A stretch of DNA of 64,000 nucleotides. Origin: Bacteroidales bacterium. GTDB lineage: Bacteria > Bacteroidota > Bacteroidia > Bacteroidales > UBA932. This document shows, in pieces, positions 16,341-25,362 of this stretch. The notes below the pieces were generated by a model that worked only from the letters and a program-made list of their open reading frames with translations, ran no database searches and had not been told where the DNA came from. The stretch is from positions 22,611 to 86,610 of the forward strand of contig JAFUVU010000046.1 of assembly GCA_017477465.1 (NCBI GenBank), in the 5' to 3' direction. The position numbers and the translations under genes are program-made. The number at the start of each line of letters is the position of its first letter. Position 1 is the first letter of the stretch.

Positions 16341-17237
16341 CATATAAAAAACAAAGCGGTTTTTGTCGTAAAAGTCCGTTACCAGGTTTACCTCCTGGAA
16401 GCCGGAGGAGCGGAAAAGATCGGCCGTTTCTTTGCCGAGGACTTCATTTATCTCCGTAAGCGCCTTCCCCTCAGGGGAGAGAAAACGCTCCGACCAGCGG
16501 GCTATGGCCCGATAGAAAAGAAGCGGATCGTCATCCGGGACGAACAGAGCCTCGGAAGGTTCATAACCAAGCACGTTGCGGCGCAACTGCGGTTTCTCCT
16601 TTTCCATTATGTACGGCGGATTGGAGAGTATAAGGTCGAAGCTGCCGTAGTTGAATTCCTGTTCCGTATCCAGGACATCGGCGGCTACGAAGGTGGGGGC
16701 AAGGGCGCCGGTGCTTTTCAGCTCGGCGGAGAAATTCTGGCTTCTGGCTACTTCCAGTGCCTTTTCCGACATATCCACGCCAACTACGCGGGAACCGGGT
16801 ACGCCAAGCGCCACAGACCATGCGATATTGCCGGAGCCGGTGCACAGGTCAAGTACGCGCACAGGTTCGGCCGATTTTCCATAAGGGATACGCATCCGTT
16901 TTATACGGCCGGCAATCTTGATTGCCTCGCGCACCAGAAGTTCAGTCTCCGGGCGCGGGATAAGGACGTCCTTTGTGACGCGGAAGCTGCGGCCGGCGAA
17001 TTCGGCCCTTCCTATTACATATTGGATAGGTTCCCCTGCCTGAAGACGGACAAGGGCCTCTGCAAGCGGCTGCTCCCCTTTTTTGTCTATCTGGTACTGC
17101 GGCTCCACTATATGCGTGTAGCTTTTGGTCCCTATCATCTCCTCACACAGCATCAGGATAATGTTTTTGGCTTCTGCCGTGGGATACAATGGTTCCAGGG
17201 CCGCTACACCTTTTTTCAGAAATTCAGTGAGCAGCAT
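16335..17237 (-). CDS. prmC: Peptide chain release factor N5-glutamine methyltransferase
   Basis: 300 residues. It methylates the Gln of the GGQ motif in release factors RF1/RF2 using S-adenosylmethionine. The N-terminal helical domain (1-90) has QYVIGRAEF and VLIPRPETE; the Rossmann domain shows VLDLCTGSGNIA (SAM site) and the catalytic NPPY motif in LILSNPPYI. It is the last gene of a minus-strand run with PBP1a and ddl, two bases after ddl. Confidence 0.95.
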   Translation of the reverse strand: MLLTEFLKKGVAALEPLYPTAEAKNIILMLCEEMIGTKSYTHIVEPQYQIDKKGEQPLAEALVRLQAGEPIQYVIGRAEFAGRSFRVTKDVLIPRPETELLVREAIKIAGRIKRMRIPYGKSAEPVRVLDLCTGSGNIAWSVALGVPGSRVVGVDMSEKALEVARSQNFSAELKSTGALAPTFVAADVLDTEQEFNYGSFDLILSNPPYIMEKEKPQLRRNVLGYEPSEALFVPDDDPLLFYRAIARWSERFLSPEGKALTEINEVLGKETADLFRSSGFQEVNLVTDFYDKNRFVFYMK

Positions 17238-17239
17238 TA

Positions 17240-18259
17240 TCAGGCGTTTTCTATTATGGTGGTCAGGAAGTCCGTAAAGTTTAGACCGGCTGCGCGCACC
17301 ATCTTGGGAACGAGCGAGGCATTGGTCATGCCGGGGATTATATTCACTTCCAGGAAATAGAGGCCGTCAGGGGTGGAAATATAGTCCATTCGGACAAGGC
17401 CCTTGCAACCCAGGAAGCTGTAAATGCGGCATGTGGTTTCCTGGACGGCGGCGGTGAGTTCATCGGAGATGGGGGCCGGGCAGATTTCCTGGCTGAGTCC
17501 GTTGTACTTGGCGTCATAGTCGAACCAGCCGCTCTGGGAGATAATCTCGATGACAGGCAGAGCCTTGACGGAAGTGCCGTCAAAATAAGCCGCGCAGGTG
17601 AGTTCGTGGTCTCCATAGATAGCGGCTTCCACTATTACTGTATTGCTCTCCTTGAAGGCGTAACGGATTGCTGCGGGAAGGTCGGCCGCTTTTTCCACTT
17701 TTGTGATGCCGAAGCTGGAGCCGCCGCTGGTGGGTTTTACAAAGAGCGGAAGCCCGAGCCGGGTAACTGTCTTGACGGAAAAGTCTTCGACATCTTCTCC
17801 TTCGCGGATGAAAGCGTCCTTGGCCATCTTGACAAAATCGGCATTGCGTAAGTAGCTCTTGCAAGCGTATTTATCGAATGCTATAGTGGTTACGAAAGCG
17901 CTGCAGGTGGAATGCGGGACACCGAGCATCTCCAAATAGCCCTGGAGGAGGCCGGTTTCTCCGGGCGCGCCATGCTGCATGATATAGGCAAAGTCGAATT
18001 TTATCTTTTCGCCGAGAACCATGACCGAGAAGTCGGACTTGTCAACTTCCGGCTGAGCGCCTTCCGGGAAAGCCTGGCGCATGGAGTTGGCCTTACGCAT
18101 TGCCACAAGTTTCCACTGGCCGAAGCGGGCGAAAATCTCGTAAACGTCCCATTTGAATTCGTCGATGCGGGATGCGGTGAATTCTCCGCTCCTGCATGAC
18201 ACCTCCCACTCGGAGGAATCGCTGCCATAGATTACAGCAATTGACTGATAATTAGCCAT
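17240..18259 (-). CDS. ddl: D-alanine--D-alanine ligase
   Basis: 339 residues, ATP-grasp fold. Makes D-Ala-D-Ala for peptidoglycan precursors. Visible are the N-terminal SIAVIYGSDSSE, MQHGAPGETGLLQGYLEMLGVP, the ATP-binding loop VKPTSGGSSFGITK and the metal-binding VRMDYISTPDG...FLEVNIIPGMT. Its ATG overlaps the PBP1a stop by one base. Co-transcription with PBP1a puts precursor synthesis and polymerisation together. Confidence 0.95.
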   Translation of the reverse strand: MANYQSIAVIYGSDSSEWEVSCRSGEFTASRIDEFKWDVYEIFARFGQWKLVAMRKANSMRQAFPEGAQPEVDKSDFSVMVLGEKIKFDFAYIMQHGAPGETGLLQGYLEMLGVPHSTCSAFVTTIAFDKYACKSYLRNADFVKMAKDAFIREGEDVEDFSVKTVTRLGLPLFVKPTSGGSSFGITKVEKAADLPAAIRYAFKESNTVIVEAAIYGDHELTCAAYFDGTSVKALPVIEIISQSGWFDYDAKYNGLSQEICPAPISDELTAAVQETTCRIYSFLGCKGLVRMDYISTPDGLYFLEVNIIPGMTNASLVPKMVRAAGLNFTDFLTTIIENA

Positions 18260-20577
18260 TATTCGAAGTAATATGTTTCAAGATCTGTTGTTTCGGAAGC
18301 GCCTTGCTCCGAGCCTGAGGAGCAGAACGACCCCTTGGTGAATTCGGGGAAGGTGTCACTCTCCGATATGCCAAGAGTCCCGTCCTTAAGGACTTTCTGC
18401 ATCCACAGGCCCCAGATAGGAAGGGCCATATTGGCACCCTGGCCGAGGCTTGTGCTTGCAAAATGCACATAGCGGTCTTCGGCACCCACCCATACGCCTG
18501 CGGTGATGGTGGGCGTGTAGCCGATGAACCAACCGTCGGAGTTGTCGTTGGTGGTGCCGGTCTTTCCTGCGATTTCACCTTTGAGCCCGTATCTGAAGCG
18601 CAGACGGCTGCCTGTACCGCCATCCACCACTCCGCGCATCATCTGCACCATTTCGCCGGTGGCCCTTTGCGAGAGGGCTTCGCGCTTGCGGTCGCTGAAC
18701 TGGCCGAGGATGTTGCCGTCGCTGTCTTCGATGCGCGTCACAAAGACCGGAGCGGTATAAGTGCCGCCCGAAGGGTATGTGTTATAAGCGGTAACCATGT
18801 CAAAGACAGAAAGATCCGCCGATCCTACGCAAAGCGACACCACAGGGTCGATAAAGCCGCCGATACCCATCTTTCGCATCATGGAAACCATCTGCGGCGC
18901 CCCGAGCTGCTTCATCAGATAGGCCGATACCGAGTTGGAACTCTGCGCCAGACCCCAGCGAAGGTCGACCATCGTGCCGTCGGCATGGGGATCCTGGGGG
19001 GACCAGGTCTGATCGTCGTTCACTACTATGACTACCGGCGAATTTAGTACGGGGTCGCAGGGCGTCATGCCCGATTCCATCGCCTGAGTATAGAGGAAAG
19101 GCTTGATTGTGGAACCCACCTGGCGCTTGCCCTGGCGGACGTTGTCGTATTTGAAATAGCGGTAATCAGGACCGCCTACGTATGCCCTTATATGTCCTGT
19201 GCCAGGCTCGATGGCCATGAAGGCGGCGCGGAAGAAGGACTTGTAATAGCGTATGGAATCGTTAGGAGTCAGCGTTGTATCGATGTAACCCGGTTTGTTC
19301 CAGGAGAATACACGCATTTTGACCGGCTTGTCGAAGGAGGCTTCTATCTCCGATTCCGAGTGGCCGGACGCCTTCATCATGCGGGTGCGGTCGCTCCAGC
19401 GGCGGGCCTGCTGCAGGGTTGTCTCGATGACTTTTTTGTCTGTATCGGAAGAGAACGGAGCGTTTTTGCGGTATTTGAGCTCGCGGAAGAAGGCTTTCTG
19501 GAGGTCTTTGCCCAGATGCTCGGCAATTGCTTCTTCCGCATAACGCTGCATCTTGTAATTGATGGTAGTGTAGATGCGCAGGCCGTCGCGGTCCAGATCG
19601 TAGGGGGTGCCGTCGCTCTTTGAATTCTTGTTGAGCCAGCCGTACACGGGATCTTCGGCCCAGAGGAGAGAATCCACCTTATAGTCTTCGTCCGTCTGGT
19701 AGGAGGAGCGTTTGGGCTTGGAGGCGCTCATAGTGCGGCGAAGCATATCGCGGAAATACGGGCCGACGCCGGTTGTACGGTCTCCGGTGCGGGTGTGAAG
19801 GACGATGGGAAGGGCCTGCAGCGAATCGCACTGCTGACGGCTGAGGTAGTTCATCTCCCTCATGCGCTCCAGTACCAGATTGCGGCGCTTGAGCGCGTGG
19901 TCGGGATTTATAGAAGGATTGTACCTTGTGGGTTTGTTGACCATTCCCACGAGCACGGCGCTTTCTTCCGTCAGCAGGTCGGCCGGTTTTTTGCCGAAAA
20001 ACTGATTTGCCGCCGATGAGATGCCGTAAGAATTGGAGCCGAAGAAGATGGCGTTGAGGTACATGTCCACAATCTCTTCCTTGGTGTAGTTCCTTTCCAG
20101 CTTTATGGCTGTTATCCATTCCTTCAGTTTGATCCACACCATTTTGACCTTGCCTACATGCTCGCCGCGGGGGTAGAGCGTCTTGGCAAGCTGCTGGGTG
20201 ATGGTGGAACCGCCGCCCTGGGATGAATCCCGGGAAAGGAGCGTTTTGAACAGAACGCGCGCAAGGGACGGCAGATCTACGCCTGAGTGCTTGTAGAAAC
20301 GCTTGTCTTCAGTGGCTACGGCTGCCTGGATAAGGGAGGGGGCCAGTTCGTCGTAAGAGACGAAGGTGCGGTTCTCTATATGATAGGTAGTAAGGATTTC
20401 GCCTTCTTCCGCTATTACCTGGGTGGCAAGTTTGGAATCCGGGTTTTCCAGTTCTTCTATAGAGGGTATGTCGGCAAAGGCCCAGACCAGGCAGAGCAGG
20501 ATAGCGAGGGCGGCGAAAGGGGTTACCAGCAGGAACCAGAACCACTTTGTTATCTTTTTACGGCTTTCTTCTGTCAT
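18259..20577 (-). CDS. mrcA: Bifunctional class A penicillin-binding protein (PBP1a)
   Basis: 772 residues. A short cytoplasmic tail and one transmembrane helix (about 13-33) anchor it in the inner membrane. The GT51 glycosyltransferase domain shows ATEDKRFYKHSGVD and GGGSTITQQLAKTL. The transpeptidase domain carries the nucleophile in VGSTIKPFLYTQ, the SSN motif in AQSSNSVSAYLM, and KTGTTNDNSDGWF. It polymerises and cross-links peptidoglycan. A 17-bp perfect palindrome lies in the likely 5' leader (20602-20618). Confidence 0.95.
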   Translation of the reverse strand: MTEESRKKITKWFWFLLVTPFAALAILLCLVWAFADIPSIEELENPDSKLATQVIAEEGEILTTYHIENRTFVSYDELAPSLIQAAVATEDKRFYKHSGVDLPSLARVLFKTLLSRDSSQGGGSTITQQLAKTLYPRGEHVGKVKMVWIKLKEWITAIKLERNYTKEEIVDMYLNAIFFGSNSYGISSAANQFFGKKPADLLTEESAVLVGMVNKPTRYNPSINPDHALKRRNLVLERMREMNYLSRQQCDSLQALPIVLHTRTGDRTTGVGPYFRDMLRRTMSASKPKRSSYQTDEDYKVDSLLWAEDPVYGWLNKNSKSDGTPYDLDRDGLRIYTTINYKMQRYAEEAIAEHLGKDLQKAFFRELKYRKNAPFSSDTDKKVIETTLQQARRWSDRTRMMKASGHSESEIEASFDKPVKMRVFSWNKPGYIDTTLTPNDSIRYYKSFFRAAFMAIEPGTGHIRAYVGGPDYRYFKYDNVRQGKRQVGSTIKPFLYTQAMESGMTPCDPVLNSPVVIVVNDDQTWSPQDPHADGTMVDLRWGLAQSSNSVSAYLMKQLGAPQMVSMMRKMGIGGFIDPVVSLCVGSADLSVFDMVTAYNTYPSGGTYTAPVFVTRIEDSDGNILGQFSDRKREALSQRATGEMVQMMRGVVDGGTGSRLRFRYGLKGEIAGKTGTTNDNSDGWFIGYTPTITAGVWVGAEDRYVHFASTSLGQGANMALPIWGLWMQKVLKDGTLGISESDTFPEFTKGSFCSSGSEQGASETTDLETYYFE

Positions 20578-20601
20578 TGTCTAAAAAAATTCGTCCGCGT
20601 A

Positions 20602-20618
20602 CAAGACCTAAGGTCTTG
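20602..20618. promoter_or_regulatory. Perfect 17-bp palindrome in the PBP1a leader
   Basis: CAAGACCT-A-AGGTCTTG lies between the PBP1a start and its predicted -7 box, about +10 to +30 of the transcript. The position suits a repressor operator; an RNA hairpin is the alternative. No regulator is identified. Confidence 0.5.
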
Positions 20619-20635
20619 GCAGAAATTCCAGTTTA

Positions 20636-20643
20636 CAAAATTA
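20636..20643 (-). promoter_or_regulatory. -7 box (TAATTTTG) for PBP1a
   Basis: TAnnTTTG match on the minus strand, 58 nt before the PBP1a ATG. Confidence 0.5.
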
Positions 20644-20652
20644 CACAGAAAA

Positions 20653-20685
20653 TTTGGAAAATTGCCCCGATTCTGCTTTACTTTG
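20653..20685 (+). promoter_or_regulatory. Candidate topA promoter (TTTG and TACTTTG)
   Basis: TTTG at 20653-20656 and TACTTTG at 20679-20685 are spaced about 22 nt, close to the Bacteroides -33/-7 layout although the -7 box lacks one of its n positions. The ATG follows at 20713. Confidence 0.5.
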
Positions 20686-20712
20686 CAGAATAAAACTGAA
20701 AAACTTGAGAAT

Positions 20713-23019
20713 ATGGAGGGCAAAAATTTAGTTATAGTAGAGTCTCCCGGCAAGGTGAAGACCATTCAGAAATACCTTGGAAGCGAATATTTGGTAAAAG
20801 CTTCCATCGGCCACATCCGCGACTTGGAAGAACATAAGCTCAGCGTAGATATCGAGCACGGCTTCCAACCGGAGTATGTGATTCCCTCCGACAAAAAGAA
20901 AGTAGTGGCGGAACTCCGCAAACTTTCAGAGCAGGCCTCGACCGTCTGGCTGGCCTCCGATGAGGACCGTGAAGGGGAAGCTATTTCCTGGCATCTCAGG
21001 GAAACTCTGGACCTTCCGCGCGAAAAGACCCGCCGCATCGTTTTCCACGAAATCACCAAGCCTGCTATCCTGGAGGCTATAGAACATCCCCGGGACATCG
21101 ACATGAATCTGGTGAACGCCCAGCAGGCCCGCCGCGTACTGGACCGCCTGGTAGGCTTTGAACTCTCCCCCATCCTTTGGAAGAAAATCCAGCCCAAGCT
21201 CAGCGCAGGCCGCGTGCAAAGCGTCGCCCTCCGCCTCATAGTGGACCGCGAAAGGGAGATCATGGACTTCAAGCCGGAACCTTTTTATCGGGTTGAAGCC
21301 ATCTTCCGCCCGGAAGGGGCCGACAGCAGCGTCAAGGCCACCCTCGACACTCATTTCTCCTCGGAGGACGAGGCCCGCAAGTTCCTGGAAGACAGCATCG
21401 GCGCAGTATATCAGATTGCGTCCGTAGATAAAAAGGAAGGCGTGAGAGTGCCGCCGGCTCCTTTCACCACCTCCACGCTTCAGCAGGAGGCAGCCCGCAG
21501 GTTGCGTTTCCCCGTATCCACAACCATGAGGGTGGCGCAGACCTTATATGAAAGAGGTCTGATCACCTATATGCGTACGGACTCGACAAACCTGTCCTCC
21601 CTTGCGCTGAACACCGCCAAGCAGTTCATCCTCAACAATTACGGCGAAGCCTATTCCCACCCCCGCCAGTACCGCACCAAGGTCAAAGGGGCCCAGGAAG
21701 CGCACGAGGCAATCCGTCCCACCTTCATCGGCGACACCGATATAGAAGGAACGCTGCAGGAAAAGAAGCTCTACAACCTGATTTGGAAGCGTACCGTAGC
21801 ATCGCAAATGGCTGAAAGCCGCATACTTAACACTTCCATCAAGATATCCCTCGACAAGCGCCCGGAGCAGTACGGCGCCCAGTCGGTGCAGATTCTTTTC
21901 GACGGCTACCTCAAAGTGTATATGGAAAGCCGCGAAGAGCAGGAAGGCCCCGCGGACGAAGAGGTCGTGCTCCCGGAGCTCTTCATCGGCACACCCATGC
22001 GCGAAGAAGGCGTACAGGCCCTTTGCAAATTCACCGCTCCCCCGCTCCGCTATTCGGAGGCAATGCTTGTCAAGAAGCTGGAAGAGCTAGAAATCGGCCG
22101 TCCGTCCACTTATCAGTCGATTATCGGCACCCTTACTACAGGACGCGGATATGTGGTCAAGGGCGACAAGGAGGGAACACCGTTCAAAGTGACCAACCTA
22201 AGCCTCAAGGGCGGCACCGTCAAGAGCTCGCAGAAGACGGAAGTGGTAGGCGCCGAAAAGAACAAGCTCCTCCCTCAGGAAATAGGCCTCATCGTGTCCG
22301 GATATCTGGTGGATCATTTCACCGACGTAATGGACTACGACTTCACCGCCAACGTTGAGGCCGATTTTGACCAGGTGGCCGAAGGAAAGCGCATCTGGAG
22401 CGACGCGATAAGCTCATTCTACGGCCCCTTCCACGCACACGTGGAGGCAGTGATGGCCGACCGCACCTACAGCAAGGTCTCCCGGGAAATCGGCATTGCT
22501 CCGGACGGGGATAAAGTGATTGCCGCATTCGGCAAATTCGGTCCTTATGTGCAAAAGGGCGAAGGTGAAAAGCGTCAGAGCGCATCCCTTGGAAAAGGCC
22601 AGCTCATCGAGACGCTTACCCTGGAGGAAGCCCTGAAGCTTCTGGAACTGCCCCGCACTGTGGGACAGATGGACGGTATCGACATAATTGCCACCCGCGG
22701 ACGCTTCGGCCCTTACCTGAAATACGGCGACAAGAACGTCACTCTGCCAAAAGGAATGGACCCGCTGACCGTAACGCTTGAGGAATGCATGCAGCTAATC
22801 AAGGAAGCTCAGGCGCCCAAGGCCGCCCCTGAATTTCTGGCTGAATTTGGGGACATCAAGGTTATAAACGGAAAGTACGGACCATATATCAAGCAAGGTA
22901 ATTCAAACTTCAAAATTCCTAAAGGCACCAAAGCAGAGACACTAACGGAGGCTGACTGTCAAGCGATTATAGCAGCATCCGAGCCCACAAAAAAATTCAC
23001 GACAAGGCGTAAAAAATAA
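20713..23019 (+). CDS. topA: DNA topoisomerase I
   Basis: 768 residues; relaxes negative supercoils through a 5'-phosphotyrosine. The Toprim domain starts at LVIVESPGKVKTIQKYLG, with ASDEDREGEAISWHL near residue 80 and the catalytic Tyr in GLITYMRTDS near residue 283. The C-terminus lacks Cys4 zinc fingers. It has several RFGPYLKYGDKN / KFGPYVQKGEG / KYGPYIKQGNSN repeats and a basic RRKK tail, as in other Bacteroidota TopA. The frame stays open to 20287, but that part runs over the PBP1a promoter and lacks homology; ATG 20713 is the start. Confidence 0.96.
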   Translation: MEGKNLVIVESPGKVKTIQKYLGSEYLVKASIGHIRDLEEHKLSVDIEHGFQPEYVIPSDKKKVVAELRKLSEQASTVWLASDEDREGEAISWHLRETLDLPREKTRRIVFHEITKPAILEAIEHPRDIDMNLVNAQQARRVLDRLVGFELSPILWKKIQPKLSAGRVQSVALRLIVDREREIMDFKPEPFYRVEAIFRPEGADSSVKATLDTHFSSEDEARKFLEDSIGAVYQIASVDKKEGVRVPPAPFTTSTLQQEAARRLRFPVSTTMRVAQTLYERGLITYMRTDSTNLSSLALNTAKQFILNNYGEAYSHPRQYRTKVKGAQEAHEAIRPTFIGDTDIEGTLQEKKLYNLIWKRTVASQMAESRILNTSIKISLDKRPEQYGAQSVQILFDGYLKVYMESREEQEGPADEEVVLPELFIGTPMREEGVQALCKFTAPPLRYSEAMLVKKLEELEIGRPSTYQSIIGTLTTGRGYVVKGDKEGTPFKVTNLSLKGGTVKSSQKTEVVGAEKNKLLPQEIGLIVSGYLVDHFTDVMDYDFTANVEADFDQVAEGKRIWSDAISSFYGPFHAHVEAVMADRTYSKVSREIGIAPDGDKVIAAFGKFGPYVQKGEGEKRQSASLGKGQLIETLTLEEALKLLELPRTVGQMDGIDIIATRGRFGPYLKYGDKNVTLPKGMDPLTVTLEECMQLIKEAQAPKAAPEFLAEFGDIKVINGKYGPYIKQGNSNFKIPKGTKAETLTEADCQAIIAASEPTKKFTTRRKK

Positions 23020-23029
23020 AAAGAATTTG

Positions 23030-23037
23030 TAAATTTG
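23030..23037 (+). promoter_or_regulatory. -7 box (TAAATTTG) for the Lrp-type gene
   Basis: TAnnTTTG match 27 nt before the ATG at 23065, directly after topA. Confidence 0.55.
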
Positions 23038-23064
23038 TGGCGGTTAGTTTAAAAATGTAAGTCC

Positions 23065-23559
23065 ATGTCAAGTTATCACATCGACCAGATAGACCAGAAA
23101 ATCCTTTCGTTTCTGGTGAAAAATGCACGAATGCCTTTTCTGGAAATAGCCCGTGAATGCGGTGTCTCAGGAGCCGCTATTCATCAGAGGTTCAAGAGGT
23201 TGGAAGCAAACGGAGTAATCACTGGCTCCAGGCTACAAGTCAAGCCCCAGGCTTTGGGCCTGAACGTCTGCGCATTCGTCAGCATTTCTCTGTCGGAATC
23301 CACAAAATATCCGGAAGTAATATCAAATCTGAAGAAGATTCCGGAAATTGTCGAATGTCATTTCGTTACCGGCAAATATGCTATTCTCGCTAAACTGTAC
23401 TGCCTGGACAACGACCACCTCATGGAAGTTCTTCTGAACACAATACAGAAAATACCCTATATCCAGTCAACAGATACAATGATTTCCCTGGACGAGCCTA
23501 TCGAGCGCCAGGTCTGGGTGAAAGAATTCAAATCGACTTCCTATACCGGCAGGGACTAG
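23065..23559 (+). CDS. Lrp/AsnC family transcriptional regulator
   Basis: 164 residues. An N-terminal winged HTH (IDQKILSFLVKNARMPFLEIARECGVSGAAIHQRFKRL, quoted in parts) and a C-terminal RAM/AsnC ligand domain (residues about 70-150, EIVECHFVTGKYAILAKLYC). Such proteins form octameric rings and respond to amino acids. The target is not evident; it has its own promoter box and ends four bases into the convergent ispD. Confidence 0.92.
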   Translation: MSSYHIDQIDQKILSFLVKNARMPFLEIARECGVSGAAIHQRFKRLEANGVITGSRLQVKPQALGLNVCAFVSISLSESTKYPEVISNLKKIPEIVECHFVTGKYAILAKLYCLDNDHLMEVLLNTIQKIPYIQSTDTMISLDEPIERQVWVKEFKSTSYTGRD

Positions 23560-24260
23560 TTTTCACTGTCGCCAAATGCCAGTATGGCTTTGGCCAGGGC
23601 CAGATCTTCCGGAACTGTGATTTTCAGATTATACCGCTCTCCTTCGGCGAAGGTGAGCGGTATTCCATATCGCTGAGCCACCGAAGCGTCGTCCGTGAAC
23701 AGGGTGTCATAGCCCAAGGTATAGGCCGCTTTCAGTTTTTCACTGTGGAAGATTTGAGGCGTCTGGGCCGCATAGAGACGGCTGCGGTCGGCCGTTTCCG
23801 GGCTGCTTACAAGAGTGCCGTCGCGCTTGTCCAGGACTTTAAGCGTGTCCGTTACGGGAAGCACCGGAACCAGGGCGGGAACGTTTTCCGCCAATGAGAA
23901 CAGTTCCCTGATTTTTTTCACCGATATAAGGGGCCGGACGCCGTCATGGATGGCCACAAGAGCCCCGTCCGGGACATAGGCCAAAGCGTTTTTGACTGAA
24001 TGGAAACGGGTGAATCCGCCTTTTACAAGACGTTGCGGGCAGGTGAAATTTTCCTTGAGACAGTACTGGCGCCAGGTGCTTATTCCTGCCTCCGGAAGCA
24101 CTGTAATCACATGAATATCCGGCAGTGCATCCAAGAATTTTTCCATGGTGAGCCTGAGTATGGGTTTGCCTTCCAACTCAAGAAACTGCTTGGGTATGAG
24201 CCCTCCCATCCTGCTTCCGCTACCGCCCGCAGTTATCACCACGTATTTATTTCTTTTCAT
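23556..24260 (-). CDS. ispD: 2-C-methyl-D-erythritol 4-phosphate cytidylyltransferase
   Basis: 234 residues. It transfers CMP from CTP to MEP in the non-mevalonate isoprenoid pathway. Visible are VVITAGGSGSRMGGLIPKQFLELEGKPIL (quoted in parts) with the conserved Arg and Lys, the mid-protein IHDGVRPL, and QTPQIFHSEKLKAAY. ATG at 24260 is used; the six-base longer form would need a TTG. Isoprenoid supply feeds undecaprenyl phosphate, which fits the neighbouring cell-wall genes, although it has its own promoter. Confidence 0.94.
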   Translation of the reverse strand: MKRNKYVVITAGGSGSRMGGLIPKQFLELEGKPILRLTMEKFLDALPDIHVITVLPEAGISTWRQYCLKENFTCPQRLVKGGFTRFHSVKNALAYVPDGALVAIHDGVRPLISVKKIRELFSLAENVPALVPVLPVTDTLKVLDKRDGTLVSSPETADRSRLYAAQTPQIFHSEKLKAAYTLGYDTLFTDDASVAQRYGIPLTFAEGERYNLKITVPEDLALAKAILAFGDSEN

Positions 24261-24277
24261 TATCAAAATACTTTACG

Positions 24278-24285
24278 CAAATGTA
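24278..24285 (-). promoter_or_regulatory. -7 box (TACATTTG) for ispD
   Basis: TAnnTTTG match on the minus strand, 17 nt before the ispD ATG; divergent to the mreB promoter. Confidence 0.6.
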
Positions 24286-24297
24286 AGAATTTTTTCG

Positions 24298-24305
24298 TAC
24301 TTTTG
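24298..24305 (+). promoter_or_regulatory. -7 box (TACTTTTG) for the mreB operon
   Basis: TAnnTTTG match 30 nt before the mreB ATG; it probably drives mreBCD-mrdA-rodA and the S41 gene. Confidence 0.65.
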
Positions 24306-24335
24306 AAGGTTAATAGACTATAGACACATAAAGAT

Positions 24336-25358
24336 ATGGCTTTTAGATTCCTGAACCAAGAACTGGCCATGGACTTGGGCACCGCCAACACCGTCATTTT
24401 CCAAAATGACCAGATAGCCCTTGACGAGCCCTCCATAGTAGCCATCGACAACCAGTCCGGCAAATGCATCGCCCTGGGCCAGAAGGCCAAGCTGATGCAC
24501 GAAAAGACCAATCCCGGCATCAAGACCGTCCGTCCCCTGAGAGACGGCGTAATCGCAGACTTCAATGCCGCAGAAATGATGATCCGCGGCTTCATCAAAC
24601 AGGTAAATTCCCGTCACCGCAGCCTCTTCGCCCCCAACCTCAAGCTGGTGGTCGGCATTCCTTCCGGCTCAACGGAAGTAGAAATCAGAGCCGTGCGCGA
24701 CTCTTCCGAACATGCCGGAGGCCGCGACGTATATCTGATCTTCGAGCCCATGGCCGCAGCCCTCGGTATCGGCCTTGACGTAGAAGCGCCAAAAGGCAAC
24801 ATGGTGGTCGATATCGGCGGCGGCACAACCGAAATTGCCGTCATCTCCCTCGGCGGCATTGTCCAGCAAGAATCAATCCGCGTAGCCGGCGACGTCTTCA
24901 CTGCCGATATCCAGAATTACCTGCGTCAGCAGCACGTCATCAAGGTTGGTGAAACCACGGCCGAAAAAATCAAGATCGCCGTCGGCGCCGTCATCCCCCA
25001 GCTGGACGTAGAACCGGAACCGTTCCTGGTACGCGGTCCCAACCTTATGACCGGCCACCCGGTAGAAGCTCTCATCCCCTATCAGGAAATTGCTCACTGC
25101 CTGGACAAGTCAATCTCCCGCCTGGAGGCCTCCATCCAGCAAGTACTGGAGCAAACCCCGCCGGAGCTGTACTCCGACATCGTGGAAAACGGTATCTTCC
25201 TCAGTGGCGGCGGCGCTCTGCTGCGCGGTCTCGACAAGCGTCTGTCCGAGAAAGTCAACATCCCCTTCCACGTAGCGGAAGATCCGCTGCGCGCAGTTGC
25301 CCGCGGCACCTGCATCGCCCTTAAGAACACGGACAACTACTCCTTCCTTATGCGCTAG
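24336..25358 (+). CDS. mreB: Rod-shape actin homologue MreB
   Basis: 340 residues. A bacterial actin that polymerises on the inner membrane and guides the elongasome. The nucleotide-binding signatures are LAMDLGTANTVIF (phosphate 1), MVVDIGGGTTEIAVISLGG (phosphate 2) and FLSGGGALLRGLD (adenosine). First gene of a run with mreC, mreD, mrdA and rodA, five bases before mreC. Confidence 0.97.
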   Translation: MAFRFLNQELAMDLGTANTVIFQNDQIALDEPSIVAIDNQSGKCIALGQKAKLMHEKTNPGIKTVRPLRDGVIADFNAAEMMIRGFIKQVNSRHRSLFAPNLKLVVGIPSGSTEVEIRAVRDSSEHAGGRDVYLIFEPMAAALGIGLDVEAPKGNMVVDIGGGTTEIAVISLGGIVQQESIRVAGDVFTADIQNYLRQQHVIKVGETTAEKIKIAVGAVIPQLDVEPEPFLVRGPNLMTGHPVEALIPYQEIAHCLDKSISRLEASIQQVLEQTPPELYSDIVENGIFLSGGGALLRGLDKRLSEKVNIPFHVAEDPLRAVARGTCIALKNTDNYSFLMR

Positions 25359-25362
25359 TCCT

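Noticed and set aside
20287-20712. 142-codon N-terminal extension of topA
   Set aside because: It runs over the PBP1a start and both promoters and shows no topoisomerase homology; the ATG at 20713 begins the conserved Toprim domain.
23556-23559. Four-base overlap of lrp and ispD as a regulatory feature
   Set aside because: Convergent stops overlapping by a few bases are common in this dense genome.
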